Positions 17,900 to 26,198 of a DNA stretch of 64,000 nt are shown in pieces. Source of the DNA: Azospirillum agricola. GTDB taxonomy: Bacteria; Pseudomonadota; Alphaproteobacteria; Azospirillales; Azospirillaceae. The first letter of the stretch is position 1, and every line of letters begins with the position of its first letter. Location: contig NZ_JAGINM010000010.1 in the NCBI RefSeq assembly GCF_017876095.1, positions 186,001 through 250,000 of the forward strand. Reading direction: 5' to 3'. The notes under the pieces are model-generated. The model was not told the origin of the DNA, did no database searches, and saw only the letters and a list, made by a program, of their open reading frames with translations. Both the position numbers and the translations under genes were made by a program.

Positions 17900-18979
17900 A
17901 TGACAATCCACGAGGGACCCGGTGTGTTCACCAGCGACGAGCCACAAGAGAAGCAAAGCCGCGTGACGCTGCACGACGTCGCCGCCGCGTCGGGGGTGTC
18001 GAAGTCGACGGTGTCGCGGATTCTCGACGAGCGCCTGCCGCGATCCGACAACGAGACGGCCCGTCGCGTCCGGCAGGTCGCGGCGGAGCTCGGCTATGTG
18101 CGCGACGTCTCGGCGGCCAGCCTGCGCCGCGGCAACACCAGCACGATCGGCGTCATCGTCCCGCGGCTGACCGACACGGTCATGGCGATGCTCTACGAGG
18201 CCTTGGCGCACGCCTGCGCGCGGACGGGACGATTCGCCATCGTCGCCACGACCGATGACGAGCCGCAAGCGGACCGCGCCGCGGCCCAGAGCCTCCTGCA
18301 ACGGGGCGTGGACGGGCTGGTGCTGTCGACCGCACGCGAGGATGACGATTTTCCCATCCAGCTGGAGGCCCGCGGCGTCCCCTATGTCCTGGCGCTGCGC
18401 AGCGACGGCCGCAGCATGTCGTCGGTCGGGGATGACAAGCTTGGAGGATATCTGGCCACCCGGCACCTTCTCGATCTCGGTCATCGCCGCATCGGCATCA
18501 TCGCGGGGCCCGGCTACGCCTCGAGCAGCCGCGGCCGGCTTGCCGGGTACCGATCGGCGATGGACGAGGCCGGGGTGCCGATCGATCCGGCCTGGATCGT
18601 CGAGTCGACCTTCGGGATCGATTCCGGCGCCGAGGCCGCCGAACGCCTGATGAGCGGTCCGACGCGGCCGACCGCCATCTTCGCCATGAACGACAACACG
18701 GCGATCGGTGCGCTGTCGGCGTTGGTCAAGCTTGGCCTGTCGGTCCCCGACGACGTGTCCTTGGTCGGCTACAACGACGTTCCCATCGTCAGCCGGCTGT
18801 CGGTGCCCCTGACGTCCGTCCGCGTGCCCTTCGACCGGATCGCGGCGGAGGCCCTGGATTTGCTGTCCCGCGGCGCCACCTCGGTCAACGACCGCATCCG
18901 GGTGGCTCCGCCGACGCTGATTCCCCGCGCCTCGACGTCGGCGTGCCGATCAGCCGTTCGACAGGCGAAGTCTCAATGA
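17900..18979 (+). CDS. LacI-family transcriptional regulator
   Basis: 359 residues. After a 21-residue leader the LacI headpiece reads VTLHDVAAASGVSKSTVSRI with the hinge-helix region AASLRRGNTSTIGVI. The periplasmic-binding-protein-like core follows: FAIVATTDDEPQADRAAAQS, GVDGLVLSTA, RRIGIIAGPGYASSSRGRLAGY, PTAIFAMNDNTAIGALSAL and VSLVGYNDVPIVSRLSVPLT. It is divergent from the DapA-family gene; two GGGA(N4)TCCC palindromes in the gap are its probable operators. It likely represses the lyase-MFS-porin genes and itself until a sugar or keto-acid inducer binds. Confidence 0.9.
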   Translation: MTIHEGPGVFTSDEPQEKQSRVTLHDVAAASGVSKSTVSRILDERLPRSDNETARRVRQVAAELGYVRDVSAASLRRGNTSTIGVIVPRLTDTVMAMLYEALAHACARTGRFAIVATTDDEPQADRAAAQSLLQRGVDGLVLSTAREDDDFPIQLEARGVPYVLALRSDGRSMSSVGDDKLGGYLATRHLLDLGHRRIGIIAGPGYASSSRGRLAGYRSAMDEAGVPIDPAWIVESTFGIDSGAEAAERLMSGPTRPTAIFAMNDNTAIGALSALVKLGLSVPDDVSLVGYNDVPIVSRLSVPLTSVRVPFDRIAAEALDLLSRGATSVNDRIRVAPPTLIPRASTSACRSAVRQAKSQ

Positions 18980-19224
18980 ACGCCCTTTATTGGGCTTGAC
19001 GTCCTGGGGCGGGCTGCACTCCGCACATCCTGGGATTGCTGTCCCGGTCGGGAGGCGGATCACAGGGCCGGCAATGGCGCGGCGGAGATGGGGATTGCAG
19101 CGCGTGGCAGGCGGCTGTGAAACGGGGTAGGGTCCCGGCGCCGATCGCCACAGGACTCGTTGACGGCAACGAAAATTGCGGGGTCCCGGCCGCGCGCTGT
19201 TTCAAACATCGGAACCTGCCTCTC

Positions 19225-20463
19225 ATGCTCATGCCGTTTTCAACGCCTTCCATGTCCGACGAGGTTCGCGCCGCTGGGGAAGGCGGGGTGGTTGCGGTCG
19301 TGCTTCCCCGGGCCGAAGCGGATCCGCACGGCACCTTGCGGCTTGCCTCCGCGAATTATCGGGCGGCGATCGAGGCGATCGGCTTTCGGTCTCTGCTCGT
19401 GGATCTCGACCGCTTCGGCCCGGCGGAGTTTAAGGAACTGCGCGCGATCCGGCTTCACGCGGTGTTCAGCGACGGCGGCTGGGTGAACAGCGTGAGGATC
19501 GAGGATCGCGACGGTGTAAAGCCGCTGTCCGAGCGGCTTGACGCGCCGGTGGTCGCCCTGATCAACGACAACCCATGCAGTCCCTGGATGCCTCTGGTGA
19601 TCGGGCGGGATTCCCCCACCCAGACCACGGCCTTTCTCGATTCCGATTTCTCAAGGCTGTGGCAACGCTGGGCACCGAAATGCGGATCGCATCGGGTCTA
19701 TGTCCCCGCCTGCCCGCCCATGCCCGATCCTCCGTCGGAAGCGGGGCGGGACATCGCGGTCCTGACGGCGGTGACCTTTCGCCCCCCCGAGGAATTCCGC
19801 GGCTTTGCACACGACCGTTGTCCCGACCGATCGACCAACCGTCTGTACGACGCCATCGTCGAAACCGGTCTGTCTGAAACGCTGTCTCCCTACAGCGCGG
19901 TGTGCGACGCGGTGTGCAGCGCCCTGGGCATCCCGCTGGATTTCGAAAGACCGGAGCACCGCCTTCTGCTTTGCCTTGCCGACCACCACATCCGCAACGA
20001 GCGTCGCCGCCGGATGATCGACCGGCTGGCCGACCGTCCGATCACCCTGGTCGGCAGCGCGAACGGGCTGCGGCTGCATCCCGACAGCCAAGTGCTGCCG
20101 GCGGTCTCGCATGCGGAACTGATGATGCTCTACCGCCGAGCCCGCATCGTGGTGGCCTGCCCGCCCTATTCCGGCGGCGTTTCCGAGCGGATGACCCATC
20201 CGATGGCGGCCGGGGCGGTGGTCGTGGCGCCGCCCACGATCCTGAGCGACCGCCTGTTCGGGCGCGACCGGGTGTTCGTTACGATCGCGGCCGACTTCGC
20301 CGATCTTTCGGATGGCTTGGCGCGCGCGGACGATCCGGTCATCCGCCGCCGCATCCTCGCGGCGGCTCGGGCGGAGGTGGTGGAGCGCTTCACGCCCGAG
20401 GCGACGATGCGCAGCCTGCTCCCCGGCCTCGGTACGGCGACCGCCATGGGGGAGTGCGACTGA
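19225..20463 (+). CDS. CgeB-like glycosyltransferase family protein
   Basis: 412 residues from the ATG at 19225; ATGs at 19231 and 19252 are alternatives. I see no close family name, but the layout is that of a CgeB/GT-B-like protein: an N-terminal domain naming a surface (AIEAIGFRSLLVDLDRFGPA; VVALINDNPCSPWMPLVIGR), a middle helical part (RLLLCLADHHIRNERRRRMI), then a GT-B C-terminal half (PITLVGSANGLRLHPDSQVL; VSHAELMMLYRRARIVVACP; YSGGVSERMTHPMAAGAVVV). The last stretch resembles the donor-binding site where a clan of glycosyltransferases has an ExxE/EAxAxG motif. Function is inferred, moderately. Its stop overlaps the ATP-grasp start (TGATG). Confidence 0.6.
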   Translation: MLMPFSTPSMSDEVRAAGEGGVVAVVLPRAEADPHGTLRLASANYRAAIEAIGFRSLLVDLDRFGPAEFKELRAIRLHAVFSDGGWVNSVRIEDRDGVKPLSERLDAPVVALINDNPCSPWMPLVIGRDSPTQTTAFLDSDFSRLWQRWAPKCGSHRVYVPACPPMPDPPSEAGRDIAVLTAVTFRPPEEFRGFAHDRCPDRSTNRLYDAIVETGLSETLSPYSAVCDAVCSALGIPLDFERPEHRLLLCLADHHIRNERRRRMIDRLADRPITLVGSANGLRLHPDSQVLPAVSHAELMMLYRRARIVVACPPYSGGVSERMTHPMAAGAVVVAPPTILSDRLFGRDRVFVTIAADFADLSDGLARADDPVIRRRILAAARAEVVERFTPEATMRSLLPGLGTATAMGECD

Positions 20464-22262
20464 TGGCTTGCCTGCTCATCACCAGCGCGGGCAGCCTGGT
20501 CGCCGACGCCATCCTGCGTTGCCTGGACCGTCTTCGGCCCGGCTTGACCATCGTCGGCGTGAACAGCGTCGCCGCCCCGACCGCCTTCGGCTGCGACCGG
20601 CTGTACCGGGTGCCGACCACCGCCGACCGGGACGAATACGAGGCGGCGTTGCGCGCGGTGCTGGAGCGGGAAACGCCCGATCTCGCGCTCGCCGGCCGGG
20701 ATGAGGACATTCCGGCGTTGGCCGCCGTCGCCGCGTCCTTTCCCCGCACAGCCATGCCATTGCCGCCGCCCGGCCTCGCCCCCGTCTTCGCGGACAAGGC
20801 GCGGAGCCATGGCTTCGCCGTCCGGCATGGGCTTCCCTTCGCCCCGACCGCGCTGGGCGGAGATGCGGCCCGCGCGATGGCCCGCGCGCACGGTTTCCCG
20901 TTGATCGCCAAGCCACGCAGCGGCGCCGGCAGCCAGGGCGTGCTGCTGCTGCGCGCCATGGCGGAGCTGGAACGGGTGGCGGACGATGCCCGGTTGATCG
21001 TCCAGCCCTTTCTGGATCCGCAGGGCATCGGCGGAGCCTGGGAGGCCGCACTGCAACCGGATGCCATGCCCTGGTCCCATGGGCTGACCGATCTGGAAAC
21101 CACCGTCGAGCTGGTGGTCGGGCCGGATGGGCGGGTGGTGGCGTCCTGCTGCGACCAGGGCGTCACCGCGCCGCCGCTGCGCCGTGCGGTGCGGCTGATC
21201 GAGGATGGGGCGGTGGTCGAGGTCGGATTGGCCTGGGCCGAGGCGCTGGCGGCGGCCGGGCATCGCGGGCCGCTCAACATCCAGGGCAAGCGTCTGGCCG
21301 ATGGGCGCTTCGTGCCCTACGAGATCGGCGCAAGGTTCGGCGGCACGACGGTCGCGCGGGCGCTGCTGGGCCGAAATCTGGTGCGGGCCCTCGTATCGTC
21401 CTGGTTGGGTTGGCCATCGGAGCCGGATGAGGCGCCCCGCCCCGTGTCGATCACCGGACTGGGCCTTTCCCGCCTGTCCTTGCCCCAGCACTGGCGCCGC
21501 CGCTTCGAGGAGGCCGGCGAATGGGAGGCCCCGGCCGATCGCTCGGGCCGCTTGGCAAGGCCCGCCCTGTGGCCACGGGATGAAGATGAGGCCGGGGCGG
21601 CGCCGGCGGGCGCTCTGCCGGCGTCTCTGGGCGGTGCGGCACCGGACCGCATGGCGCTGGCCCGGCATGCCGTGCGCCATGATCTGCCCTTCGTTCCAAC
21701 CGTCGCGTCGCCGGAAGGCGTGCGGACCTTTGCTGAGGCTCCGTTGCCGCTCCTGGTGGTCAAGCCGCGGCAGGGCGACGGCCCGGTCCGTCTGCTCGCG
21801 CCACGCGAGGCGATGGCGGCGATGGAGACCGATGGCTTGATCGCCCAGCCGGCGCTTGGGGCTGCGGCTTTGGCCGAAGCGCGCGCGCTCTGGGCGGCGC
21901 TCCCCGGTCTGCCCTGGCTCTGGTCGGCAAGCGACCGGGTCGGGGTGGTTGAAGGAGAGGTCGGTGGCGACGGTTTGGTGACGAACATCCGCAGCGCGCT
22001 GTGCGAGCAGCGGGGCGGCACGCCCTTGGCGCTGCACCGTTTGGACGATGCGCCGGAATGCGCGGCGATGACGGAGGCGCTGCGCTGCTGGGGAGCGTCG
22101 CTGGCGCCGCTCGATCATCGCGGACCGCTGCGGCTGACCGGATCGTGGGACGCGGCCGGGCGCTGGCTGCCCTTCTCGGCGAGCGGGAGCCCGCTCGGCC
22201 TGCCGGCCGCCGACAGCGCCGGGGGCATGGAGGTCCGTATGCTCCGTCCGATGCCGGGCTGA
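20463..22262 (+). CDS. Tandem ATP-grasp protein with degenerate second domain
   Basis: 599 residues. The first unit is a normal ATP-grasp ligase: a PreATP-grasp Rossmann part (LLITSAGSLVADAILRCLDR; ALAGRDEDIPALAAVAASFP), the ATP lid (FPLIAKPRSGAGSQGVLLLR, residues 145-164), LIVQPFLD, ETTVELVVGPDGRVV and the metal site RFVPYEIGARFGGT (E287). From residue about 395 the same order repeats: HDLPFVPT parallels HGLPFAPT, LLVVKPRQGDGPVRLL parallels the lid, LIAQPAL parallels LIVQPFL, and DHRGPLRLTG...RWLPFSASGSPLG parallels the metal site but lacks its acidic residues. It would form an amide, ester or carbamoyl bond using ATP; the substrate is unknown. It is coupled to the glycosyltransferase-like gene. 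Confidence 0.7.
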   Translation: MACLLITSAGSLVADAILRCLDRLRPGLTIVGVNSVAAPTAFGCDRLYRVPTTADRDEYEAALRAVLERETPDLALAGRDEDIPALAAVAASFPRTAMPLPPPGLAPVFADKARSHGFAVRHGLPFAPTALGGDAARAMARAHGFPLIAKPRSGAGSQGVLLLRAMAELERVADDARLIVQPFLDPQGIGGAWEAALQPDAMPWSHGLTDLETTVELVVGPDGRVVASCCDQGVTAPPLRRAVRLIEDGAVVEVGLAWAEALAAAGHRGPLNIQGKRLADGRFVPYEIGARFGGTTVARALLGRNLVRALVSSWLGWPSEPDEAPRPVSITGLGLSRLSLPQHWRRRFEEAGEWEAPADRSGRLARPALWPRDEDEAGAAPAGALPASLGGAAPDRMALARHAVRHDLPFVPTVASPEGVRTFAEAPLPLLVVKPRQGDGPVRLLAPREAMAAMETDGLIAQPALGAAALAEARALWAALPGLPWLWSASDRVGVVEGEVGGDGLVTNIRSALCEQRGGTPLALHRLDDAPECAAMTEALRCWGASLAPLDHRGPLRLTGSWDAAGRWLPFSASGSPLGLPAADSAGGMEVRMLRPMPG

Positions 22263-22278
22263 GGCCCTTTTCCCGCCC

Positions 22279-23475
22279 TCAGCCCGGCAGGACGCCCCGC
22301 AGCGTGTCGGCCGCCGCGTCGACGTCGGCGTCCGCCAACCCCTCGTGGAAAGGCAGCCCCAGGACCGAATCCGCCAGCGCCTCGGTGATCGGAAGGGGCT
22401 GGCGGGGAAAGGCGGCGAAAGCCGGCTGGCGATGGCAGCCGGCGTGCCACCAGCGGCGCGTCGCGATCCCTTGCGCGGCCAGCCGCTGCCCGGTCTCCAC
22501 CGCCACGCGGCTTGGCAACCGCACCATCAGAGTGGACGACACTCCCTCCGGCGCCCAGAGCGACAGGCCGGTTTCGCCCTTCAGTCGCGCGGCGTAGCGG
22601 GCGTGCAGGCGTTCCAGCGTGGCACGCCGCTCCGACCAGATTTCCAGGGCGGCGAGGCCGATGGCGGCCCCATATTCGCTGAGCTTCGCGTTCATGCCCG
22701 CCTGACGGATAACCCGCTCGTCCGACAGACCGAGCTGGACCAGATCGCGGATGCGCGCCGCCTGCACGGCGTCCCGGGCGATCACCACGCCTCCCTCGCC
22801 GATGCCCAGCACTTTGGTGGCATGCAAGCTCACCACCGCGTCCACCGGCCCGCCGCGCAGGCGGTCGAAGCCGCTGGCCGCATCGATGGTCACCGGCAGG
22901 CCGAAACGGTCGGAAAAGGCACGCCACGGCTCCGCCTCCACCACCGCGCCGAAGGGGGCGGTCACCATCACATGGGACACGCGCGCGCCCAGCGTGGGGT
23001 TGCCGCGCAGGCTGTCGGCCACCATCTCCGGCGACAGCCGCCAATCATCCTCCGCCACCTCGTGGAACCAGGGCGTCAGCCCGGCGCGCAGCACCGCGAC
23101 CGCCGTCGCCTCATGGGTCCAGGAGGGCAGGATGCAGAGCGGTCTGCCATTGCGCCCGGCATCCTCCGACCCGCCGGCCAGCAGGCTGGCGCTGAGGCCC
23201 GCGGTGGCGTTCGCCACCCCGACCACGCGGTCGGGCGTGACGGCGAAATGATCCGCCAGCGCCCGTTCGAAGCGGGCCAGCAGTGGGCCGCGGTTGGTGT
23301 ACCACTGGTTGGCGTCGATCGAACGGAGATAGGGGAGAAGCCGGTCGGCGGTCGGAAGCCTGGGCCGAAAGACCGTCAGAAGCGCCCTCTTCGAGCGGTC
23401 GGTCGAAACGGCGCATGGTGGGGATGACATGTCGATCGGCACAGTGAAAACCATCCATATGGGGGACATTCCCAC
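22279..23475 (-). CDS. DegT/DnrJ/EryC1/StrS-family aminotransferase
   Basis: 398 residues from a GTG at 23475; ATGs at 23469 and 23454 are also possible. The PLP-binding lysine lies in VVSLHATKVLGIGEGGVV (K221), with D198 in PVTIDAASGFD contacting the pyridine nitrogen and the NxxTAG phosphate loop ANATAGLSASL. A C-terminal LPFHEGL matches the family. DegT-type enzymes put amino groups on keto-sugars, usually nucleotide-linked, for surface glycans or antibiotics. It faces the ATP-grasp gene (16 bp between stops) and diverges from the GNAT gene across an AT-rich 197-bp gap. The start region MGMSPIWMVFTVPIDMS is not family-like, so the true start may be further in. Confidence 0.85.
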   Translation of the reverse strand: MGMSPIWMVFTVPIDMSSPPCAVSTDRSKRALLTVFRPRLPTADRLLPYLRSIDANQWYTNRGPLLARFERALADHFAVTPDRVVGVANATAGLSASLLAGGSEDAGRNGRPLCILPSWTHEATAVAVLRAGLTPWFHEVAEDDWRLSPEMVADSLRGNPTLGARVSHVMVTAPFGAVVEAEPWRAFSDRFGLPVTIDAASGFDRLRGGPVDAVVSLHATKVLGIGEGGVVIARDAVQAARIRDLVQLGLSDERVIRQAGMNAKLSEYGAAIGLAALEIWSERRATLERLHARYAARLKGETGLSLWAPEGVSSTLMVRLPSRVAVETGQRLAAQGIATRRWWHAGCHRQPAFAAFPRQPLPITEALADSVLGLPFHEGLADADVDAAADTLRGVLPG

Positions 23476-23672
23476 CCATTATTGGTTTTAGACAGCGGAA
23501 ATCCGGAAATCAAGAATCAATTTGATGCATTACAACAAAAGAAACCTCCCGGTCCCGCACCTCCATTTCTCAGGAAAGATGTCCTTTGCATGATTTTCTC
23601 TTTTCAAGGTGGTGGATTTGCTTCTAGAAGTTGCTTCTGAAATGCAATTTTGTGTCTTTGCACGGAACGTTC

Positions 23673-24890
23673 ATGCCTGACATCATCCCGGCCGGGGCAA
23701 GCTCCACGCTTCCACTCCTGTTCGCTGTCGCATCCGGCATCGGAGCGCTCGATCCGGCGGAGTGGGATGCCTGCGCGGCGGGCCAGGGGCCGTTCCTGCG
23801 TCACGCCGCTCTGCGGGCGGCGGAGGATAGCGGGCTGGCGGGTCCGGCCAACGGGTGGCAAGCGGTGCATCTGACCGCCCGCGATCCGGCCGGGCGGTTG
23901 GTCGGGGCGATGCCCCTCTATTTGCGGCACGGCTCGGAGGACGAGCATTGGGTGGATCAGCACTGGGCCTCCGGCTATCAAGCGGCGGGTGGACGGTATT
24001 ATCCCAAGCTGCTGACCACGGTCCCCTTCGCCCCGGTGGCCGGGCGGCGCCTGCTGCTAAGGCCGGATGCCCCGCCCGGCACGGCCGAGAGGATGATCGG
24101 CGCGATCGAGGGACTTGCCCGGCAGCACGGCCTGTCCTCCATTCACGCCGCCTTTCCCGACGAGCATGACCGCGCCCGCTTCGAGGCGGCCGGATGGCTG
24201 ACCCGGCATGCCGTGCAGTATGAGTGGCGCAACGCCGGCTACCGCGATTTCGAAGAATTCCTCATGTCCCTGTCGAGCCGCAAGCGCGTCAGGCTGCGGC
24301 GCGAGCGACGCGCCGTTCTCGACAGCGGGGCGAGGATCCGCGAGGTGCGCGGCGATCAGGCAGGGGAAGCCGATGTCGCGCTCTTCCTGGATCTGCTGAA
24401 CGACATCCACAGGCGGCGGACGACGCGCCAACCTTTGACGGCCGATTACCTGCTGCGGCTTTGCGCCGGGTTGGGGGATGCGGTGACCCTGACCTTCGCC
24501 GATATCGACGGCGTAACGGTCGGCGCCTTGCTGTCCGTCACGGGGGACGGGCGGACATATGTTCGCAACTGGGGTTGCCGGGGGGAGCCGCGCTTCCTCC
24601 ATTTCGAGATCTGCTACCACCGAACGGTGGAACAGGCGATTGCGCGCGGCCTGACGGCGGTTGAGGGCGGCTACGGCGGGCCGCACAAGCTGGGGCGCGG
24701 CTTCCTGCCCAAGCTGGTCCATGCCTGCCACTGGTTCCTGCATCCCAATCTGCGAACGGCCGTCGCAGCGGACATCGATCGGCAGCGCGCGGAAATCCTG
24801 ACCCACTTCGCGCACCAGCGAGCAGTTGCGCCGTTCCGAAGGAAACCGGAAGCCGATGAGAAGCACTCCGGCTTCAGCGCCGGTGAATGA
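23673..24890 (+). CDS. GNAT-fold acyltransferase, DUF482/COG3146 type
   Basis: 405 residues. Matches the DUF482 family (sometimes labelled peptidoglycan biosynthesis or FemAB-like): YLRHGSEDEHWVDQHWASGY, the basic motif LMSLSSRKRVRLRRERR, the central YVRNWGCRGEPRFLHFEICY, and the highly characteristic AVEGGYGGPHKLGRGFLPKL with HACHWFLHP. These proteins have two GNAT folds and probably transfer an acyl or aminoacyl group; no substrate is proven. The ATG at 23673 begins MPDIIPAG. Its placement beside the aminotransferase, ATP-grasp and glycosyltransferase-like genes suggests acylation of the amino group made by the aminotransferase. Confidence 0.75.
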   Translation: MPDIIPAGASSTLPLLFAVASGIGALDPAEWDACAAGQGPFLRHAALRAAEDSGLAGPANGWQAVHLTARDPAGRLVGAMPLYLRHGSEDEHWVDQHWASGYQAAGGRYYPKLLTTVPFAPVAGRRLLLRPDAPPGTAERMIGAIEGLARQHGLSSIHAAFPDEHDRARFEAAGWLTRHAVQYEWRNAGYRDFEEFLMSLSSRKRVRLRRERRAVLDSGARIREVRGDQAGEADVALFLDLLNDIHRRRTTRQPLTADYLLRLCAGLGDAVTLTFADIDGVTVGALLSVTGDGRTYVRNWGCRGEPRFLHFEICYHRTVEQAIARGLTAVEGGYGGPHKLGRGFLPKLVHACHWFLHPNLRTAVAADIDRQRAEILTHFAHQRAVAPFRRKPEADEKHSGFSAGE

Positions 24891-24949
24891 TCTGGGTCGG
24901 CGCGCGGTGCGTCGGGGAAGGGGGGCCGACGCCGATCCCGCCGATCACT

Positions 24950-25162
24950 TGCCGCCAGTGACATCGCGGACTGTGCCGGTGATGGAAGGAAGCCTCGGCG
25001 CTCGCCAGCCATTGGGATCGCCCGCGCGCCCTCCTCGGCGAAGCCGGTCGTGAGGGTTTCGGGCGGCTCCTTCGAGGCGCGCAGTCGATATGTTCGTTCG
25101 GACTGCCGAGCCGGGCCGACGCCGATCGGAAGTTGATCGCCACGCCGCCTTCCGATCGGCAT
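24950..25162 (-). pseudogene. Remnant of an SDR dehydrogenase gene fused to an MFS-gene start
   Basis: The stretch from CACTTGCCGCCAGTGACATC at 24950 matches the 3' end of the SDR gene at 7257, encoding WLASAEASF and the final GGK*. A deletion follows, then a piece matching the SASARLGSPNE-coding part, both with frameshifts. At about 25150 it jumps directly to the sequence around the MFS start codon (CGGCATTGCCCGGCTGGGTC), so the whole MFS gene and the SDR 5' half are gone. It is a mirror image of 7257-9500, where SDR and MFS are intact and the LysR gene is lost. Confidence 0.8.
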
Positions 25163-25264
25163 TGCCCGGCTGGGTCCATCCCGAGGGCATGGTATACGTG
25201 TGATGTTTCGTCGACTGGTGTGCTTCGAATCAAGGATACCGTTCTTTTTTCTCATGGATCGCAC

Positions 25265-26185
25265 ATGCGCCGCCTTCCCCCTTTGAACGCCCTGCGCATT
25301 TTCGAGGTCGCGGCCCGGACCGGCAGCTATGCCGAAGCCGGAGCCGAACTCGGTCTCACCCATGGCGCGGTGAGCCGGCAGATCGCCGCGCTCGAGAGCT
25401 GGCTCGGGCAGCGGCTTTTCATGAAGGACGGGCGCCGCATGGTCGCGACGCCGATGGCGAGAATCTTCGCCGCCGAGGTCGGCCTTTCCTTCGATCGCCT
25501 GGCCGTCGCGGCGGATGCCTGTGGCCGGCCCAACGCGCGCCGCATCCTGCGTGTGAGCGCCCCGACCAGCTTCGCGATGCGCTGGCTGATCCCACGCCTC
25601 AATCGGTACCACGCCGACCATCCGCAGGTCGAAGTCGCGGTTACGACCGTTTCGACCGTGCTTGAGGAGTTGCGCGGCGGCGTCGACGTGGCGATCCGGC
25701 GCGGCGTTGTCCGGGAGCATGTGTGGCCTCAGCATCGCGTCGTCCCGGTGCTGGATGATGTGGATACGCTGATCATGAGCCCGGCGCTGTTCGCGCAACG
25801 GCCGATCCTGAAGCCGGCCGACATTGAGGAACATACGCTGCTTGCAAGCGAAACCCGTGCCGGCGACTGGGCGGACTGGCTCGAAGCGGCGGGGCTCCAA
25901 CATCTTGCGGGGCGTCCCCGCCAGATCTTTGACCACTTCTTCGTGACCCGTCAGGCGGTGGAGGATGGGCTTGGTGTTGGAATCGGCCCGCTGCCAATGC
26001 TCGAGATCGACGTCGCCAGCGGAAGGCTGATGACGCCGCTGCCGGAGATCCGGGTTCCGAGGACGGGTTACGTCGCGCTCATTCCACGTCAGGCCGATGC
26101 CGGAAACTTGGTTGCCGGCTTTGTCGACTGGCTCGCCGGAGAAGCGCGGGGTGAGCCGGCCCCCGTTCTCCGGACAGTCGGATAG
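25265..26185 (+). CDS. LysR-family regulator (GcvA/AmpR-like)
   Basis: 306 residues from the ATG at 25265. The LysR winged-helix reads LNALRIFEVAARTGSYAEAG, then LGLTHGAVSRQIAALESWLG and LFMKDGRRMVATPM. The effector domain contains LRVSAPTSFAMRWLIPRLNR, GGVDVAIRRGV, DDVDTLIMSPALFA and EDGLGVGIGPLPMLE, the GcvA-type pattern. The open frame extends upstream to 25133 but that part is the SDR/MFS remnant. Its upstream 110 bp are homologous to the MFS promoter region at 9341-9450, so its ancestral target was an SDR-MFS operon of the kind now found at 7.2-9.3 kb; it could still act there in trans. Confidence 0.88.
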   Translation: MRRLPPLNALRIFEVAARTGSYAEAGAELGLTHGAVSRQIAALESWLGQRLFMKDGRRMVATPMARIFAAEVGLSFDRLAVAADACGRPNARRILRVSAPTSFAMRWLIPRLNRYHADHPQVEVAVTTVSTVLEELRGGVDVAIRRGVVREHVWPQHRVVPVLDDVDTLIMSPALFAQRPILKPADIEEHTLLASETRAGDWADWLEAAGLQHLAGRPRQIFDHFFVTRQAVEDGLGVGIGPLPMLEIDVASGRLMTPLPEIRVPRTGYVALIPRQADAGNLVAGFVDWLAGEARGEPAPVLRTVG

Positions 26186-26198
26186 GCTTGGTGGCCGC

